From contig NZ_JALLPK010000001.1 of the NCBI RefSeq assembly GCF_023276375.1, forward strand, positions 186,001 to 250,000: a stretch of DNA of 64,000 nucleotides, read 5' to 3'. Below are positions 34,515 through 44,014 of the stretch, piece after piece. This stretch comes from Halocatena marina. Its GTDB lineage: Archaea; Halobacteriota; Halobacteria; Halobacteriales; Haloarculaceae. Under the pieces are notes generated by a model. That model ran no database searches. It was not told the origin of the DNA and saw only the letters and a list, made by a program, of their open reading frames with translations. Every line of letters begins with the position of its first letter. Positions within the stretch are counted from its first letter, which is position 1. The translations under genes were made by a program, and so were the position numbers.

Positions 34515-35846
34515 TCAGAGTCGTCCGGTGATCGCGCGCAGTGAGGTTCCCCCGACGTAGACGGTTTCGTCGGCCACTGCGGGTGGGGCGAATGCGTTCG
34601 TCAGATCGTCGGTCGGCGCATCCAGCCGCCAGCGGATGCGCCCGTCAGCGAGGGCAAGCGCAGCGCCGCCTGTATAGAGGGTGCCATCGGCAATGGCTGG
34701 CGTCTGGACGGTGACGCGGCTGTCGTTGAACACCCGCTGCCACTGGACGGTCCCCGTCTCGGCCCCGAGCGCGAGCACGCGGGCGCGGCCCTCTGGCTGT
34801 GGCGTGCGGTCGTTAAAGCCGATGTAGACGGTTGCATCGTCCACCGCAGCGCCGGTCCATACCCCCGTTTGCGCGTTCAGTTGTCCCGCAGAGATCTGGT
34901 GAGACGGCTGCACGGTGTGGGTCCAGACGCGTGCGCCGTCGGTGCGTCGCCGTGCTTCGACCGTCGTCGCCGTTTCGGTTCCGTGGCCGACGTAGATGTA
35001 GTCGTCACCGACTGCTGGGGTGTTCTGACCCGTCGCCCGGTAGGTCACGCCCGCATCGACTGCCCAGCGGACATCGCCGGTCGTTGCTTCGAGCGCGGCT
35101 AGTTCATCGCCGGCGAGATAGACGGTCTCGTTTTCGACTGCCACCGGAGGGGCTTCGTAGCCGTTGATGCCAGAACGGCCCGTCTCGTGCGTCCAGAGGA
35201 GTGCACCGGTTGCGCTGTCGAGTGCATAGAGCCGGCCAACGGTGCCAGCCCCGAAGTTTCGCCCGATAATATACACGATATCGCCAGCGACTGTCGGTGC
35301 GCAAAAGGCCGCCGCCTGGCGGTCCGGCTCGAACCGCCACACCTCAGTCCCGGTCGCTGCTTCGAGCGCCACCACTGAGCTACGCCGAGCCGAAGCACGC
35401 CCGTGTGAGCCTTGCTGTGTGCAACCCACGTAGACGAGCGTTTCAGCCACGGCTGGCGTGCTCACGGATGTGAGGTCGCTATCGGCCATTCGCCACCGCT
35501 CCGCTCCGTCCTCAGCGGCGAGCGCGATGAGGCTGGTGCGGTCGCTCGCGTACACGGTCGAATCGGCCACAACGACCCCCGAGATCCGGGCGGCCGCCTC
35601 GTGCTGCCAGCGGAATGCGACGCTCGATTTCGGTCCCTTTGCCCCTCGTCGATAGCCCGTTTTGGTCGCGGTTCCCCCGGGTTGTGGCCACGTTCGTGGG
35701 GCTGTCTCAACTGCCGAGTGACCGCCAGCGCCTGCCTGATTGGACGGCTCCGTGCTGCTGGCGGCTCCTCGTCCCACCAGGTTGGCACCTGTAACCATGC
35801 CAATCCCCTTTATGACGCCCCGGCGGCTGACGTCGTCTCTACCCAT
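34515..35846 (-). CDS. Tat-exported PQQ-like beta-propeller protein
   Basis: A 443-residue protein with an N-terminal twin-arginine signal (VSRRGVIKGIGMV, residues ~6-18) and an Ala/Ser-rich mature start. The body carries about eight beta-propeller repeats of the PQQ-like type, each with a VY.G and a LxALdxxTGxxxWxx pattern (for example VVALEAATGTEVWRFE, ALDSATGALLWTHET, TVYLAGDELAALEATTGDVRW). It lacks the residues that would prove PQQ binding, so a scaffold or lipoprotein-like role at the cell surface is as likely. The gene is richer in G+C than its neighbours, which suggests transfer. Confidence 0.9.
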   Translation of the reverse strand: MGRDDVSRRGVIKGIGMVTGANLVGRGAASSTEPSNQAGAGGHSAVETAPRTWPQPGGTATKTGYRRGAKGPKSSVAFRWQHEAAARISGVVVADSTVYASDRTSLIALAAEDGAERWRMADSDLTSVSTPAVAETLVYVGCTQQGSHGRASARRSSVVALEAATGTEVWRFEPDRQAAAFCAPTVAGDIVYIIGRNFGAGTVGRLYALDSATGALLWTHETGRSGINGYEAPPVAVENETVYLAGDELAALEATTGDVRWAVDAGVTYRATGQNTPAVGDDYIYVGHGTETATTVEARRRTDGARVWTHTVQPSHQISAGQLNAQTGVWTGAAVDDATVYIGFNDRTPQPEGRARVLALGAETGTVQWQRVFNDSRVTVQTPAIADGTLYTGGAALALADGRIRWRLDAPTDDLTNAFAPPAVADETVYVGGTSLRAITGRL

Positions 35847-36138
35847 ACCTTCTATATGGGATCTTTGCGCATATAATTATGTATGAAAAATAAAACAAAA
35901 GCAGGTGGTACGAGTAGATATCATGTGGCCGTCTAAGCTTCTACTTTCCTACTGTACGTGATGTGTCCTCTCTACGACCGCAACGAGATATGGGGTAGGT
36001 CAATCTCATGATATATGTCTGGAATAGTAATCGCGTAAATGACCTGATCGTGTGTTGTTGTTGGGCGAATGTAGTTTGACACCATCTCTGACAGACTGTC
36101 AAGATGACATTCAAATAGCTACGTGTGACAGTACCGGC

Positions 36139-36729
36139 ATGGATCGTCATGGTCACGTCGGGTTCAACCTGCTCGTTTTTGCACCAGTCGCCTATTACTT
36201 TCTGCACACAGATCAAACAACACTCGCGATGATCGGTATTCTCGGGTTGTTCATGCTCGAACCATTGCCTGATATCATCTCAGGTATTCCTGGTGTTCAA
36301 AATCGGGGTACAAGCCATTCTATCCTCTCGGCACTTGTTGTCGGCATTCTCTGTAGTATTCTCTTATACATTCTCTCTCGACATCTCGTGAGTATGGTTA
36401 TGCAGTTTATTTTTGGACAATCTATAGTTATCTCTGACATGTCGCAACAGAACCCTATTGATGCCAATCGGAACGCGTGGATTGGCTTTTTTATTGGCTC
36501 TAGTTCTGTCATTATTCACATACTTGGCGATTTGCTCACACCATCTGGAATCCGTCCATTGTTACCGTTTGCGCCGTTTCGGCTCTCTCTCGGCATCGTT
36601 CCCGATCAAGGATGGACGCAGTTCGTACTCTTCATTGGTGGTGTCCTGACCTTTGGTTGGGTAATCGTATCGAAATATCCGGTGGTGGGTCGAGCGTTGC
36701 TCAATAGTCTTGGACTCTATTTATTATAA
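36139..36729 (+). CDS. YdjM-type (LexA-binding, inner membrane) metal-dependent hydrolase family protein
   Basis: A 196-residue membrane protein with four TM segments (~10-40, 55-80, 110-135, 155-175). Conserved blocks of the family are seen: LEPLPDIISGIPG, NRGTSHSIL, and HILGDLLTPSGIRPLLPF, with His/Asp positions of the presumed metal site. The start at 36139 gives MDRHGHVGFN, the family N terminus. It stands alone between the propeller gene and the pilus operon. The enzymatic activity is by homology only; no substrate is known. Confidence 0.85.
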   Translation: MDRHGHVGFNLLVFAPVAYYFLHTDQTTLAMIGILGLFMLEPLPDIISGIPGVQNRGTSHSILSALVVGILCSILLYILSRHLVSMVMQFIFGQSIVISDMSQQNPIDANRNAWIGFFIGSSSVIIHILGDLLTPSGIRPLLPFAPFRLSLGIVPDQGWTQFVLFIGGVLTFGWVIVSKYPVVGRALLNSLGLYLL

Positions 36730-36860
36730 TATCGAAACACCAAATTCTACAAACTGCACCACCTCTCAACGGTGAATGAATTTCTATTTATGGTTCGATT
36801 TTAACACGGATATTCGATATATATGCGCTTGATGAGTGCAAATATTGGGCAATTATTTAA

Positions 36861-37412
36861 TCACCACTCAGCTTTGATGAGTACTGTTGTTTCAATACGA
36901 CTCTGTTCGGTCGTGATCCTCACGTCGAGTGCAACCACGAGAACGTGGGTTTCGCCGATACGATTCTGTACGACAACACCACGGTTATTTTTGCAGGGGC
37001 CAAACTGTCGGGCAGGCCCACTTGGACAGTGTGTGACAGCCCATGCGGCCGCCGCTGAGTCGTTGTAGGTGACGTGGTACACGGTCCCTTTTTCAATCTG
37101 AGACCGTTCGAGGGCGGTAATGTGTGGCTGTAGACGATTACGGACGTTGATGACTGTGTTATTACGGCGGTTCCACTCGTTGCGGGTGGAGACGTTCGTC
37201 CCTGTCCTGTGAATGGCATGTTCGAGCAGCTGTTTTGCGTTTGCCACTGGTTCAGCGTGTTCGCTGCTCACCTCGACATCGTCATTGTATCCTAACTGAA
37301 GATACGCGAAGACGATTGGAATGAGGGAAATAGCAACGAATATCGCTGCAACGAGCACCATCTGTCCTCTCTCTGTCGTTGCACTCTCATTTGAGCCGTT
37401 TCCTTTTGTCAT
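36861..37412 (-). CDS. Pilin-like protein, operon position 7 (DUF7261-like)
   Basis: A 183-residue protein with an N-terminal ERGQMVLVAAIFVAISLIPI hydrophobic helix (residues ~15-40) after a charged leader, then a polar domain ending in an even beta-rich region. The pattern Arg-Gly-Gln at the start of the helix is like a class III signal/pilin processing site. The ATG at 37412 overlaps the stop of the preceding gene (ATGA). Family naming (DUF7261-type) is from memory of the cluster. It is the last gene of the pilus-type operon. Confidence 0.75.
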   Translation of the reverse strand: MTKGNGSNESATTERGQMVLVAAIFVAISLIPIVFAYLQLGYNDDVEVSSEHAEPVANAKQLLEHAIHRTGTNVSTRNEWNRRNNTVINVRNRLQPHITALERSQIEKGTVYHVTYNDSAAAAWAVTHCPSGPARQFGPCKNNRGVVVQNRIGETHVLVVALDVRITTEQSRIETTVLIKAEW

Positions 37413-37894
37413 ACATACCACACGATAATGGTTACATCACCGTTCATGGTCGTCGTAGTCGCGGTTCCAAGAGAGACACCAGACGGTACCTGATACCCGG
37501 CAGAACCGTGTGGTGTTCTAATGTGGAACATCACATTCCCCGGAAGCAGATGGCTGATGCGATGTTTCAGCTGCCCACGTTCGCGATCGAATGAAGTTGG
37601 TGAGTGGATGATTTCGGATAGTCGAGAAGTTCCCTGTCCTCGATTGTGGGCTGGTTCGTTTGTCAGTACTGTTGCCACGTCATCCGCGTAGATTTCGAGT
37701 TGTGCATCAGGAGTATCCGGCGCTGGAATGCCGAGGACGACACCGAGTAGCACGGCGAATATGAATATCGTACCGAGTGCGACTTCTAATAGCGACAGCG
37801 ACAGTTGTGCTTTATCGACGGTCGAGTGGCCACGAGCGGTGTCGAGTTTTATTATTTTTTCATTGTCGCTCTCTGCTCGATGTTCATTACCCAT
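37409..37894 (-). CDS. Pilin-like protein, operon position 6 (DUF7262-like)
   Basis: A 161-residue protein. A polar leader of about 28 residues precedes DKAQLSLSLLEVALGTIFIF (~27-46), the single N-terminal helix; the soluble part follows and ends with a beta strand WYV. Lys-Ala-Gln marks the probable processing site. It overlaps the next gene by 4 nt and its ATG overlaps the previous stop by 8 nt, so the operon is tightly coupled. Probably a minor pilin or pseudopilin. Confidence 0.75.
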   Translation of the reverse strand: MGNEHRAESDNEKIIKLDTARGHSTVDKAQLSLSLLEVALGTIFIFAVLLGVVLGIPAPDTPDAQLEIYADDVATVLTNEPAHNRGQGTSRLSEIIHSPTSFDRERGQLKHRISHLLPGNVMFHIRTPHGSAGYQVPSGVSLGTATTTTMNGDVTIIVWYV

Positions 37895-38573
37895 CGACTG
37901 TCACCACTAGTTCCGTCTTCGTCGTCTGTACCGGATAATGCGTGACAGTTACTGAGCCCGCCGCTCCGGCTGGTTCAAGCCGCAACTCTGTCTCTTCATA
38001 GCGTGAAAGATCGACATCGAACGTGCCTTCGATACCATTCGGTGCGTAGAGAGCGACCCGATCATTCGCTCGAACTGTCGTGATCGCCGCAGCGGGGTCG
38101 ATAGTAATCGTTGCCCGTGAACTCCGGGGTGACAGTGTGAGTGTCTCACCACGAAACGGAACCGACACAGTGTTTTGATGCTTGATGAGTACCACACGAC
38201 GAACCGTAGTTCCTCCTGTCGGATCGCCTCGTTTTAGAATTGTCTTGTTACCGAGTTGAATCTGGATATCAATCCCATGTGAGATCGGATACGTGCGATT
38301 GAGCTGTGTGCGTGTCAGTGATCGTGCTCGCGTTCTATTGATAACATTTGCTCGTGCTGTCAGATTCGATTCTTCGCTTACTAATTTCTCGGCGAGTGAA
38401 ACAGCAATATGTCGCTCCCCTGAATTTCTATCGGCAGTTCGATATGCACCATCGATGAGTATGAGAGAGAAACCAACAGCCGTCGTCAGCACGAACAGCG
38501 AAACGACGAGTGCAAGGAGATTCCCCTGTCCCCTTTCGTCGATGTTCCTTCCGCGACGATCCTTCCTACTCAT
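37887..38573 (-). CDS. Pilin-like protein, operon position 5 (DUF7263-like)
   Basis: A 228-residue protein with DERGQGNLLALVVSLFVLTT (residues ~13-32) as the N-terminal membrane helix after a basic leader, then a soluble domain with mostly beta strands. Arg-Gly-Gln precedes the helix as in its neighbours. The ATG at 38573 overlaps the preceding stop by 8 nt; an earlier GTG is possible but would extend into that gene. Function: minor pilin or pilus-associated protein (inference from operon). Confidence 0.75.
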   Translation of the reverse strand: MSRKDRRGRNIDERGQGNLLALVVSLFVLTTAVGFSLILIDGAYRTADRNSGERHIAVSLAEKLVSEESNLTARANVINRTRARSLTRTQLNRTYPISHGIDIQIQLGNKTILKRGDPTGGTTVRRVVLIKHQNTVSVPFRGETLTLSPRSSRATITIDPAAAITTVRANDRVALYAPNGIEGTFDVDLSRYEETELRLEPAGAAGSVTVTHYPVQTTKTELVVTVDG

Positions 38574-39018
38574 TGTTCTCACTATTCAAATTTATGATGT
38601 ATCTAGAGTCCTTTCCTACAACTCGAACAATGAGCGTTTCGTGGCTCTGCCACTTGCCCTCAATTCCGATAACGGTTCTTGGCAGTACAAGCGGAACCCG
38701 CCCGCCAATATTCGGATGGGGATGATTGAGAACAAGCGATCGATTTGCTGCCTGTAGTGAATACGCCTGATCTCGAATTGTCGCTGGCAATTCGAGGCCG
38801 AATCGAGCATCGATATGTCGTGTAGGAGGTGGCACAGCTTGTTGTACCCGCTCTGCAGCGGTTGCCAGTGTCCGATCACTGACCTCGTTAGCGGTTGCCG
38901 TCCGGTATTCCGGTATCACGCTACCGTACAACACGGCTGTCAGGATACCGATGTACAGGACAACGATACTAATCGAGAGCGCTTTACTGATAATCGGAGT
39001 GAGACCACGGTTATCCAC
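38566..39018 (-). CDS. Pilin-like protein, operon position 4 (DUF7266-like)
   Basis: A 150-residue protein. It begins MDNRGLTPIISKALSISIVV; the N-terminal helix (~10-32) follows directly, with Arg-Gly-Leu at the position of the Arg-Gly-Gln sites of the other pilin-like proteins. The soluble part is ~115 residues, with a charged end NSENNE. It overlaps genes on both sides by 8 nt. Confidence 0.75.
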   Translation of the reverse strand: MDNRGLTPIISKALSISIVVLYIGILTAVLYGSVIPEYRTATANEVSDRTLATAAERVQQAVPPPTRHIDARFGLELPATIRDQAYSLQAANRSLVLNHPHPNIGGRVPLVLPRTVIGIEGKWQSHETLIVRVVGKDSRYIINLNSENNE

Positions 39019-39757
39019 TGTTTACCTCCGTGTTGAAATCGTGAATTACGAGATAGGTGTCCTGTTCGCTCCCAAGCGTTGCAATGACGCTTTCAATGCC
39101 GTCCCCGTCAATATCTCGTCGTTCGACTGTCCCTTCCCAGTCGGAAAAATATCGGACAAATGGTTTAGGCGTCTCTGTCTCGATCGCAACTGCGTACGTT
39201 CCATTCCCAATCCGTTTTCTCGTGTGGGTTACGTTGGTACGCAGTGTTGCGATTACGCCTCCAGCTCCCGAGACGGCATCGGTTGTCCCTATTTTCGACG
39301 TTCCAACGATGAGCATGTCACCGTCGGATGATCTGGTTATTGGTGGTTCGGTGTGAAGCCACGCGTTTCCAGATGATCCGCAAACGATCGCACCGGAAAC
39401 GAATGCGACACGACTGTTTCCTGTGGTGAAGACGAGCGCGTTAACGTCGACGGTGCGAACCACGTTCGAGTCGGTGAGTAGCCGCAGTTGACGATCAGAC
39501 GATCGAAGCGTTCCTTCGGAGAACGACAATCGTTCATGGTGCGTACCGGTCATCTTGGCTGGAGAGAAGGCGGTGTCCATCTCGTCAGCGACACGCGTCG
39601 CGTCCGCGCTTGTTGTCTGCTGCTCGATGAGAACTCCAACGCTCGCGGTGAGAGCACTCATCGAGATGACCGCTACACCGAGAAGTAATGCAACCCCGAT
39701 GACGTGTGATTGAGCACGGGTCGAACGATTATAGTCCGGCTTCGTGTTCTGACTCAT
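39011..39757 (-). CDS. Pilin-like protein, operon position 3 (DUF7289-like)
   Basis: The largest of the pilin-like set, 248 residues. STRAQSHVIGVALLLGVAVI (residues ~12-31) is the membrane helix, resembling archaeal type IV pilin N termini (VIGV plus hydrophobic run). The soluble domain is mostly beta and ends with an acidic strand containing DRDIDGDGI-like calcium-style residues (RRDIDGDGIESVI). It follows the membrane core gene with a 4-nt overlap and is the best candidate for the main subunit of the system. Confidence 0.76.
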   Translation of the reverse strand: MSQNTKPDYNRSTRAQSHVIGVALLLGVAVISMSALTASVGVLIEQQTTSADATRVADEMDTAFSPAKMTGTHHERLSFSEGTLRSSDRQLRLLTDSNVVRTVDVNALVFTTGNSRVAFVSGAIVCGSSGNAWLHTEPPITRSSDGDMLIVGTSKIGTTDAVSGAGGVIATLRTNVTHTRKRIGNGTYAVAIETETPKPFVRYFSDWEGTVERRDIDGDGIESVIATLGSEQDTYLVIHDFNTEVNSG

Positions 39758-41610
39758 ATCATCCCCGTCCCTGAGAAAACGGCATAGGCTGCTCCGACCA
39801 GCAGTGCTGAGTGAAGCAAAGCCTCATACTTCCCGCGACGGGCAGTCCCGGCAAACCAGCCACACGCGAGCATTGTTGATTGCGTGACGACATAGAACTG
39901 AAATCGATCACGCTCTGGTTGAATAGCGTCTGGATTGATTGCTACTCCTGCATTCATCCCGGACACAGAGGCGAGCTGAGTGAAACTATCTATCACATAG
40001 CTATTAACTGCGATCATGATACCAACGATGAGCACTGCAGTCGTCCAGCCGACAGCGACGTATACGGCCATCGTGCTTCGGAGTGCCCGTTTCTCGTGAT
40101 AGAGTCGTCCAATTTCCGTTTGGAGCGTCTCGAAAACGTCGTCGATATCGCTTCCGACATCGAGTGCGCCGGTTACGAGACCGATCGTCTGTTCCGTGAG
40201 TGACGTTCCAACACGATCGACGAATCGATCGAGTGCTGCTGTCCGGACATCACTCTCGTCGCTGTCTGCAGTCGTCAATAGCCCAAGATTGAATGCGAGA
40301 GCGTTGACATCCGGTTGAAGTGGGCCGAGATCGACATCTCGTGCGACCCGGGTGACTGCCGCATCGAATGGCCGTCCGAGGCTCACGTGGCCGGCAACAG
40401 CGTGGACGAAATCGCGCATTTCGTGATCCTTTGCATCATCACGCCTCGCACGTCGTGTTGACACAATACCAACGGGAATCCCAATGGTGACATAACCAAT
40501 GAGGAGGACGTTCACTATGTTGTATCCAGCAACCGCACAAACCACAACGACGACGAGCGTAATTGGTGTCATAACGATACCCGCACTGATTGGGTTGATT
40601 GATGCACTATCGAGTGTCGCAAGAATTCCTTCGGGTCGCCTGTAGGCCGGATCGACCAAATCTGGTGGCCGGAGCGTTCCGATCAGCCACGACGTTCCGA
40701 TACCGATCCAGAGAACAAATATTGCACTTCCGTAGACTAACACTGATCGGAGGGAAATGGATCCCACGGGCGTGGATATCGTTTGAGAAAGACTGGGTGA
40801 CAGCACGGCCATAACCGTGAGAATGATAACGAGAAGCGCTGGAAGGACCAACAAGACGACGAACATCTCTGCGATGAGCTCGAGGAAGTCGCTCGATCGC
40901 TGTCGTGAACGTGCTTGTCGGTGCGAGAGCATTCGTGATTCCATCCGTAGGTAACCGGAGAGTGCATCACCCCCCTGGCTAGCGTGTTCGCCGAACTTCA
41001 GCAGAAAGGGAGCAAGAAGATCCTCTGAAGGGGTGTCTCGTGCTACCCTCCGGAGACCCGAATCGAGGTTTCCGGTTAGTGCAGCGTGGTTGAGCGCCCT
41101 TCGAAATCCGACGGCGGTTTCGCCATACGTCTCCTGTTCTGCAACCTTCCGGAGCAGTGTTCGTTGATCGTCGCTCCCTGCCGCCAGTGTACGGAGATAT
41201 CTGACAGCCCCTGGTAGCGTTTGTTCGATATTTTCGCGTCTGACGGTCCTAATCCACTTGAGATAGCCCCGTCCTCCCAACAAAACTAAACGCTTTCCAA
41301 TGAGTCCCAGCAGCGTTCCGCTTGCGAGGGCCACGTAGACGCGTGAGAGGGACCATGCTTCGAAACTTGTCAGTACCGATCGGGGAATACCTGTGGCAGG
41401 GACGGTACCCACGACGGTCGCCGACACGATTACTGTAAGAACGAACACGCCCCACGAGAGACCGTAGATCCGTGCCAGATAGAAATCGAAATCCATCTTG
41501 AATGCTGTACCACGAAAATATCGCCGGTCCTGATCGTGTCGTGTGCTCTCAGCATGCCGGGAAAACAGTGCATACAACCCTCGATCGAGCAGGCCAGGAT
41601 TACTCGTCAT
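39754..41610 (-). CDS. Type II/IV secretion system F-type membrane core (PilC/TadC-like)
   Basis: A 618-residue polytopic membrane protein with two T2SSF (GspF) domains (residues ~125-260 and ~415-540) and about eight TM segments. The cytoplasmic LPGAVRYLRTLAAG and HVSLGRPFDAAVTRVA blocks recall the pilus core. It is encoded just after the ATPase with an 11-nt overlap. It anchors the pilus-type machine in the membrane; archaeal operons carry this ATPase/core pair for type IV pili or related filaments. Confidence 0.93.
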   Translation of the reverse strand: MTSNPGLLDRGLYALFSRHAESTRHDQDRRYFRGTAFKMDFDFYLARIYGLSWGVFVLTVIVSATVVGTVPATGIPRSVLTSFEAWSLSRVYVALASGTLLGLIGKRLVLLGGRGYLKWIRTVRRENIEQTLPGAVRYLRTLAAGSDDQRTLLRKVAEQETYGETAVGFRRALNHAALTGNLDSGLRRVARDTPSEDLLAPFLLKFGEHASQGGDALSGYLRMESRMLSHRQARSRQRSSDFLELIAEMFVVLLVLPALLVIILTVMAVLSPSLSQTISTPVGSISLRSVLVYGSAIFVLWIGIGTSWLIGTLRPPDLVDPAYRRPEGILATLDSASINPISAGIVMTPITLVVVVVCAVAGYNIVNVLLIGYVTIGIPVGIVSTRRARRDDAKDHEMRDFVHAVAGHVSLGRPFDAAVTRVARDVDLGPLQPDVNALAFNLGLLTTADSDESDVRTAALDRFVDRVGTSLTEQTIGLVTGALDVGSDIDDVFETLQTEIGRLYHEKRALRSTMAVYVAVGWTTAVLIVGIMIAVNSYVIDSFTQLASVSGMNAGVAINPDAIQPERDRFQFYVVTQSTMLACGWFAGTARRGKYEALLHSALLVGAAYAVFSGTGMI

Positions 41611-44014
41611 CCCATTCCTCCTTTTCGCCTATGCTCTCGAGTTCGACACTACTTTGATAGAAGATATTTCCTTCTGAATTTATGGCGATATCGTTCTCTG
41701 AATTACGGTTGTGTGTGGTATCTTCGCGCCAATCCCAGTGAGGTGCGAACAGCTGGTTTTGTCTCTCCCGGCCGATTGTTGTGCTGTTAGTTTTTCTGAA
41801 AGAGGTAAGGAATCCAAACAAATCATCGATGTCAGTTACGTCTTCTTCGATGAGATGCTCGACGTATCGGTGTTTCCGATCGAACGATGACTCAATATCT
41901 TCAGTTTGGTAGTCCGTCCGTTCGGCCAATCGTTCGAACAGCCGAATTGATGCAGTCTCTGAATCATCGGACGCAGACTCGTCGTAAGCGAATGTGAAAT
42001 CTCCGTCTGGCGTTCGCTTAAGGATCGTGTTGTAATGAATCGTCGTGTCCTCACGCCTGATGGTCGTCGTGTCGACACCGTCTGGCTCGGAAACGATTTC
42101 GACCACCTCTCCGACGTAGCGCTTGCCATCGACATAGCGTGGGAAGATTACGAGATCGATCTCTGAGAGCAGATACGATGGAAGTCCCTGTTCGATAACT
42201 CGGTTGACGAGTCTCTCCATTGTTTCTGCGTGCGTGGTCCCAATAATTCCGTGGCCGGTCGACATGATCTCGCCGAACGTGGCGAAACTCTCTGGAGTGT
42301 TGATTTCGGCGATGACTTCGACATCAGGGTTGAGGTAGTTCGCCTCAACCATCAGATCGGCCATCGTCATCTGCTTGCGTGTCTCCTGATGATCGCGAGT
42401 TCTCAGTGAGACCCCCGTTTCGTGGGGTAAACGAACCTCTCGGGATCCCTCATCGATGCTGATCGGGCGAGCATCGTGTGGAATGAATGGAATGTGAGCG
42501 TTCATTAGTGTCGTCTTTCCAACACCGGTTGGTCCCGAAAAGAGCACGACACCGTGGTATTCGAACAAGAGCCAGAGGAGGGCAACGAACTCAGTTGGGA
42601 TACTTCCGTTCTGAACAAGGTCGACCGGCGTGAGCGGATCTGGTGATTGCTTACGGATTGAGATGTGAGGGCCGTCTTCTGAGATGATCGGCAACGCGAC
42701 AGCACACCGGATCGTCTCACCAGTCGATTCACCAGCGATGTCAACTGGATCGAGATTTACCTTCGCGCTTGGTGTGCTCGCGTTGAGTTCGATGCCGTCG
42801 GCAGCTGCGAGCTGTGTGACGACGTTGATGAACGCTTCTTCGTCCTCGAACACGTGGTTCGTTGGAATTCGCTCCATGCCCCGAGGGACGACCTTGATTC
42901 GATCTCCGACGCGATTGGCCTCGATGTCTTCCAGCCGTCCATCGCGGATCGGGATCGTCAACTGTCCGTGACCGATGTAATCTCGAAGAACGTAGTAAAG
43001 GAGATCCGTTAGTCGATCTGGTGAATATCTGTCACTGATCGGTGGTTCGAGAAGATTGTACTCCACAAGCGCCGCGTGGAATCGATATCGGACCGAATCT
43101 AACCACGCACGCGTGTTTTGTGAAGTGAGCTGACGTGCGAGGAGTGTTTCGGCGCGTTCACGGACAAACGTGATCCTGTTAGTGCCGGATGAGCCGGGCG
43201 ATCTGTCAGCTGCTCGGCTTACGAGAATCTCATCCACATCGATTTCCCAGAGACGCTCTTTGCACTCCTCAATCAGCTCTGTATCTCCCGGTAACAGATC
43301 CGGCTCTAGCACCGCGTATTTCGTCGTGAACGGATCGTTGGCTGAACTCTCAAACGACGTTTTGTTCGAGAGCGGATCCACATCGAGAGCGCGCTCGCGG
43401 TAGATGACGACTGGTATCTCGAAATCGAGAAACGAAACAGTGTACCGACGAAGACGTTCGTTGGTGAATCGGTTCCGGTGTACTGTTTCCTCGATGCTCG
43501 CTGTCGCGGTGTACTCGCGCGTGTACACCGTGACGTTTTCATCAGTCCAGTCAACGCCCTCAATTCGATCGTCGAGAGCGTACGGCGTGAGCTCCTCGAA
43601 ACATCGGATGCGTGCAAGGGCGTGATATTCAACTCGTCGCCGCGCAGCAGACGAGAGATCGATCAATTGATCGATTTTCTGCTCGTACTTCTGGTCGAAT
43701 CCCTGCTGCATCCGTTCAATGGCCCCTCTCCGCGTGAGTGGTCGCTCCAGATCCGCCGCTGAAAAATACTCGACAATCCGTTCGAGCACCGTCGTGCTGT
43801 GCTCAGACAACCGTGGTTCGCGGACCTCGTACGCAAACTCCCTGTTCTTTTCTGTTGTTGTCGCCGATCTCGTCTGCCGAATCGTTGCAACAACTCCCGA
43901 ATGGATCTCGTACTGAGAGCACACGTCCGGTGCGTACCACGCCGCCGAATCAGCGGGCGCAACCGGTGGCGGGACAGTCATCGTCTCGTTCGGCATACCT
44001 GCACTCGTCTGCAT
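41600..44014 (-). CDS. Type II/IV secretion system ATPase (PilB/GspE-like)
   Basis: An 804-residue assembly ATPase. N-terminal ~370 residues are the archaeal-type N domain. The RecA-like core has Walker A GPTGVGKTTLM (near residue 490), Asp box SIDEGSREVRLPHE, Walker B-like VIAEINTPESFATFGEIMST and the His box GTTHAETMERLVNR. A C-terminal tail (~700-804) carries a charged coil and a His/Asp-rich stretch. It is the first gene of the operon; the promoter lies in 44015-44435. There is no FlaH, FlaI-associated or archaellin gene, so this is a pilus rather than an archaellum cluster. Confidence 0.95.
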   Translation of the reverse strand: MQTSAGMPNETMTVPPPVAPADSAAWYAPDVCSQYEIHSGVVATIRQTRSATTTEKNREFAYEVREPRLSEHSTTVLERIVEYFSAADLERPLTRRGAIERMQQGFDQKYEQKIDQLIDLSSAARRRVEYHALARIRCFEELTPYALDDRIEGVDWTDENVTVYTREYTATASIEETVHRNRFTNERLRRYTVSFLDFEIPVVIYRERALDVDPLSNKTSFESSANDPFTTKYAVLEPDLLPGDTELIEECKERLWEIDVDEILVSRAADRSPGSSGTNRITFVRERAETLLARQLTSQNTRAWLDSVRYRFHAALVEYNLLEPPISDRYSPDRLTDLLYYVLRDYIGHGQLTIPIRDGRLEDIEANRVGDRIKVVPRGMERIPTNHVFEDEEAFINVVTQLAAADGIELNASTPSAKVNLDPVDIAGESTGETIRCAVALPIISEDGPHISIRKQSPDPLTPVDLVQNGSIPTEFVALLWLLFEYHGVVLFSGPTGVGKTTLMNAHIPFIPHDARPISIDEGSREVRLPHETGVSLRTRDHQETRKQMTMADLMVEANYLNPDVEVIAEINTPESFATFGEIMSTGHGIIGTTHAETMERLVNRVIEQGLPSYLLSEIDLVIFPRYVDGKRYVGEVVEIVSEPDGVDTTTIRREDTTIHYNTILKRTPDGDFTFAYDESASDDSETASIRLFERLAERTDYQTEDIESSFDRKHRYVEHLIEEDVTDIDDLFGFLTSFRKTNSTTIGRERQNQLFAPHWDWREDTTHNRNSENDIAINSEGNIFYQSSVELESIGEKEEWDDE

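Noticed and set aside
41600..44014. Archaellum motor ATPase (FlaI/ArlI)
   Set aside because: No archaellin, ArlH, ArlG/F or chemotaxis genes nearby; the downstream pilin-like set and a GspF-type core fit a pilus cluster better.
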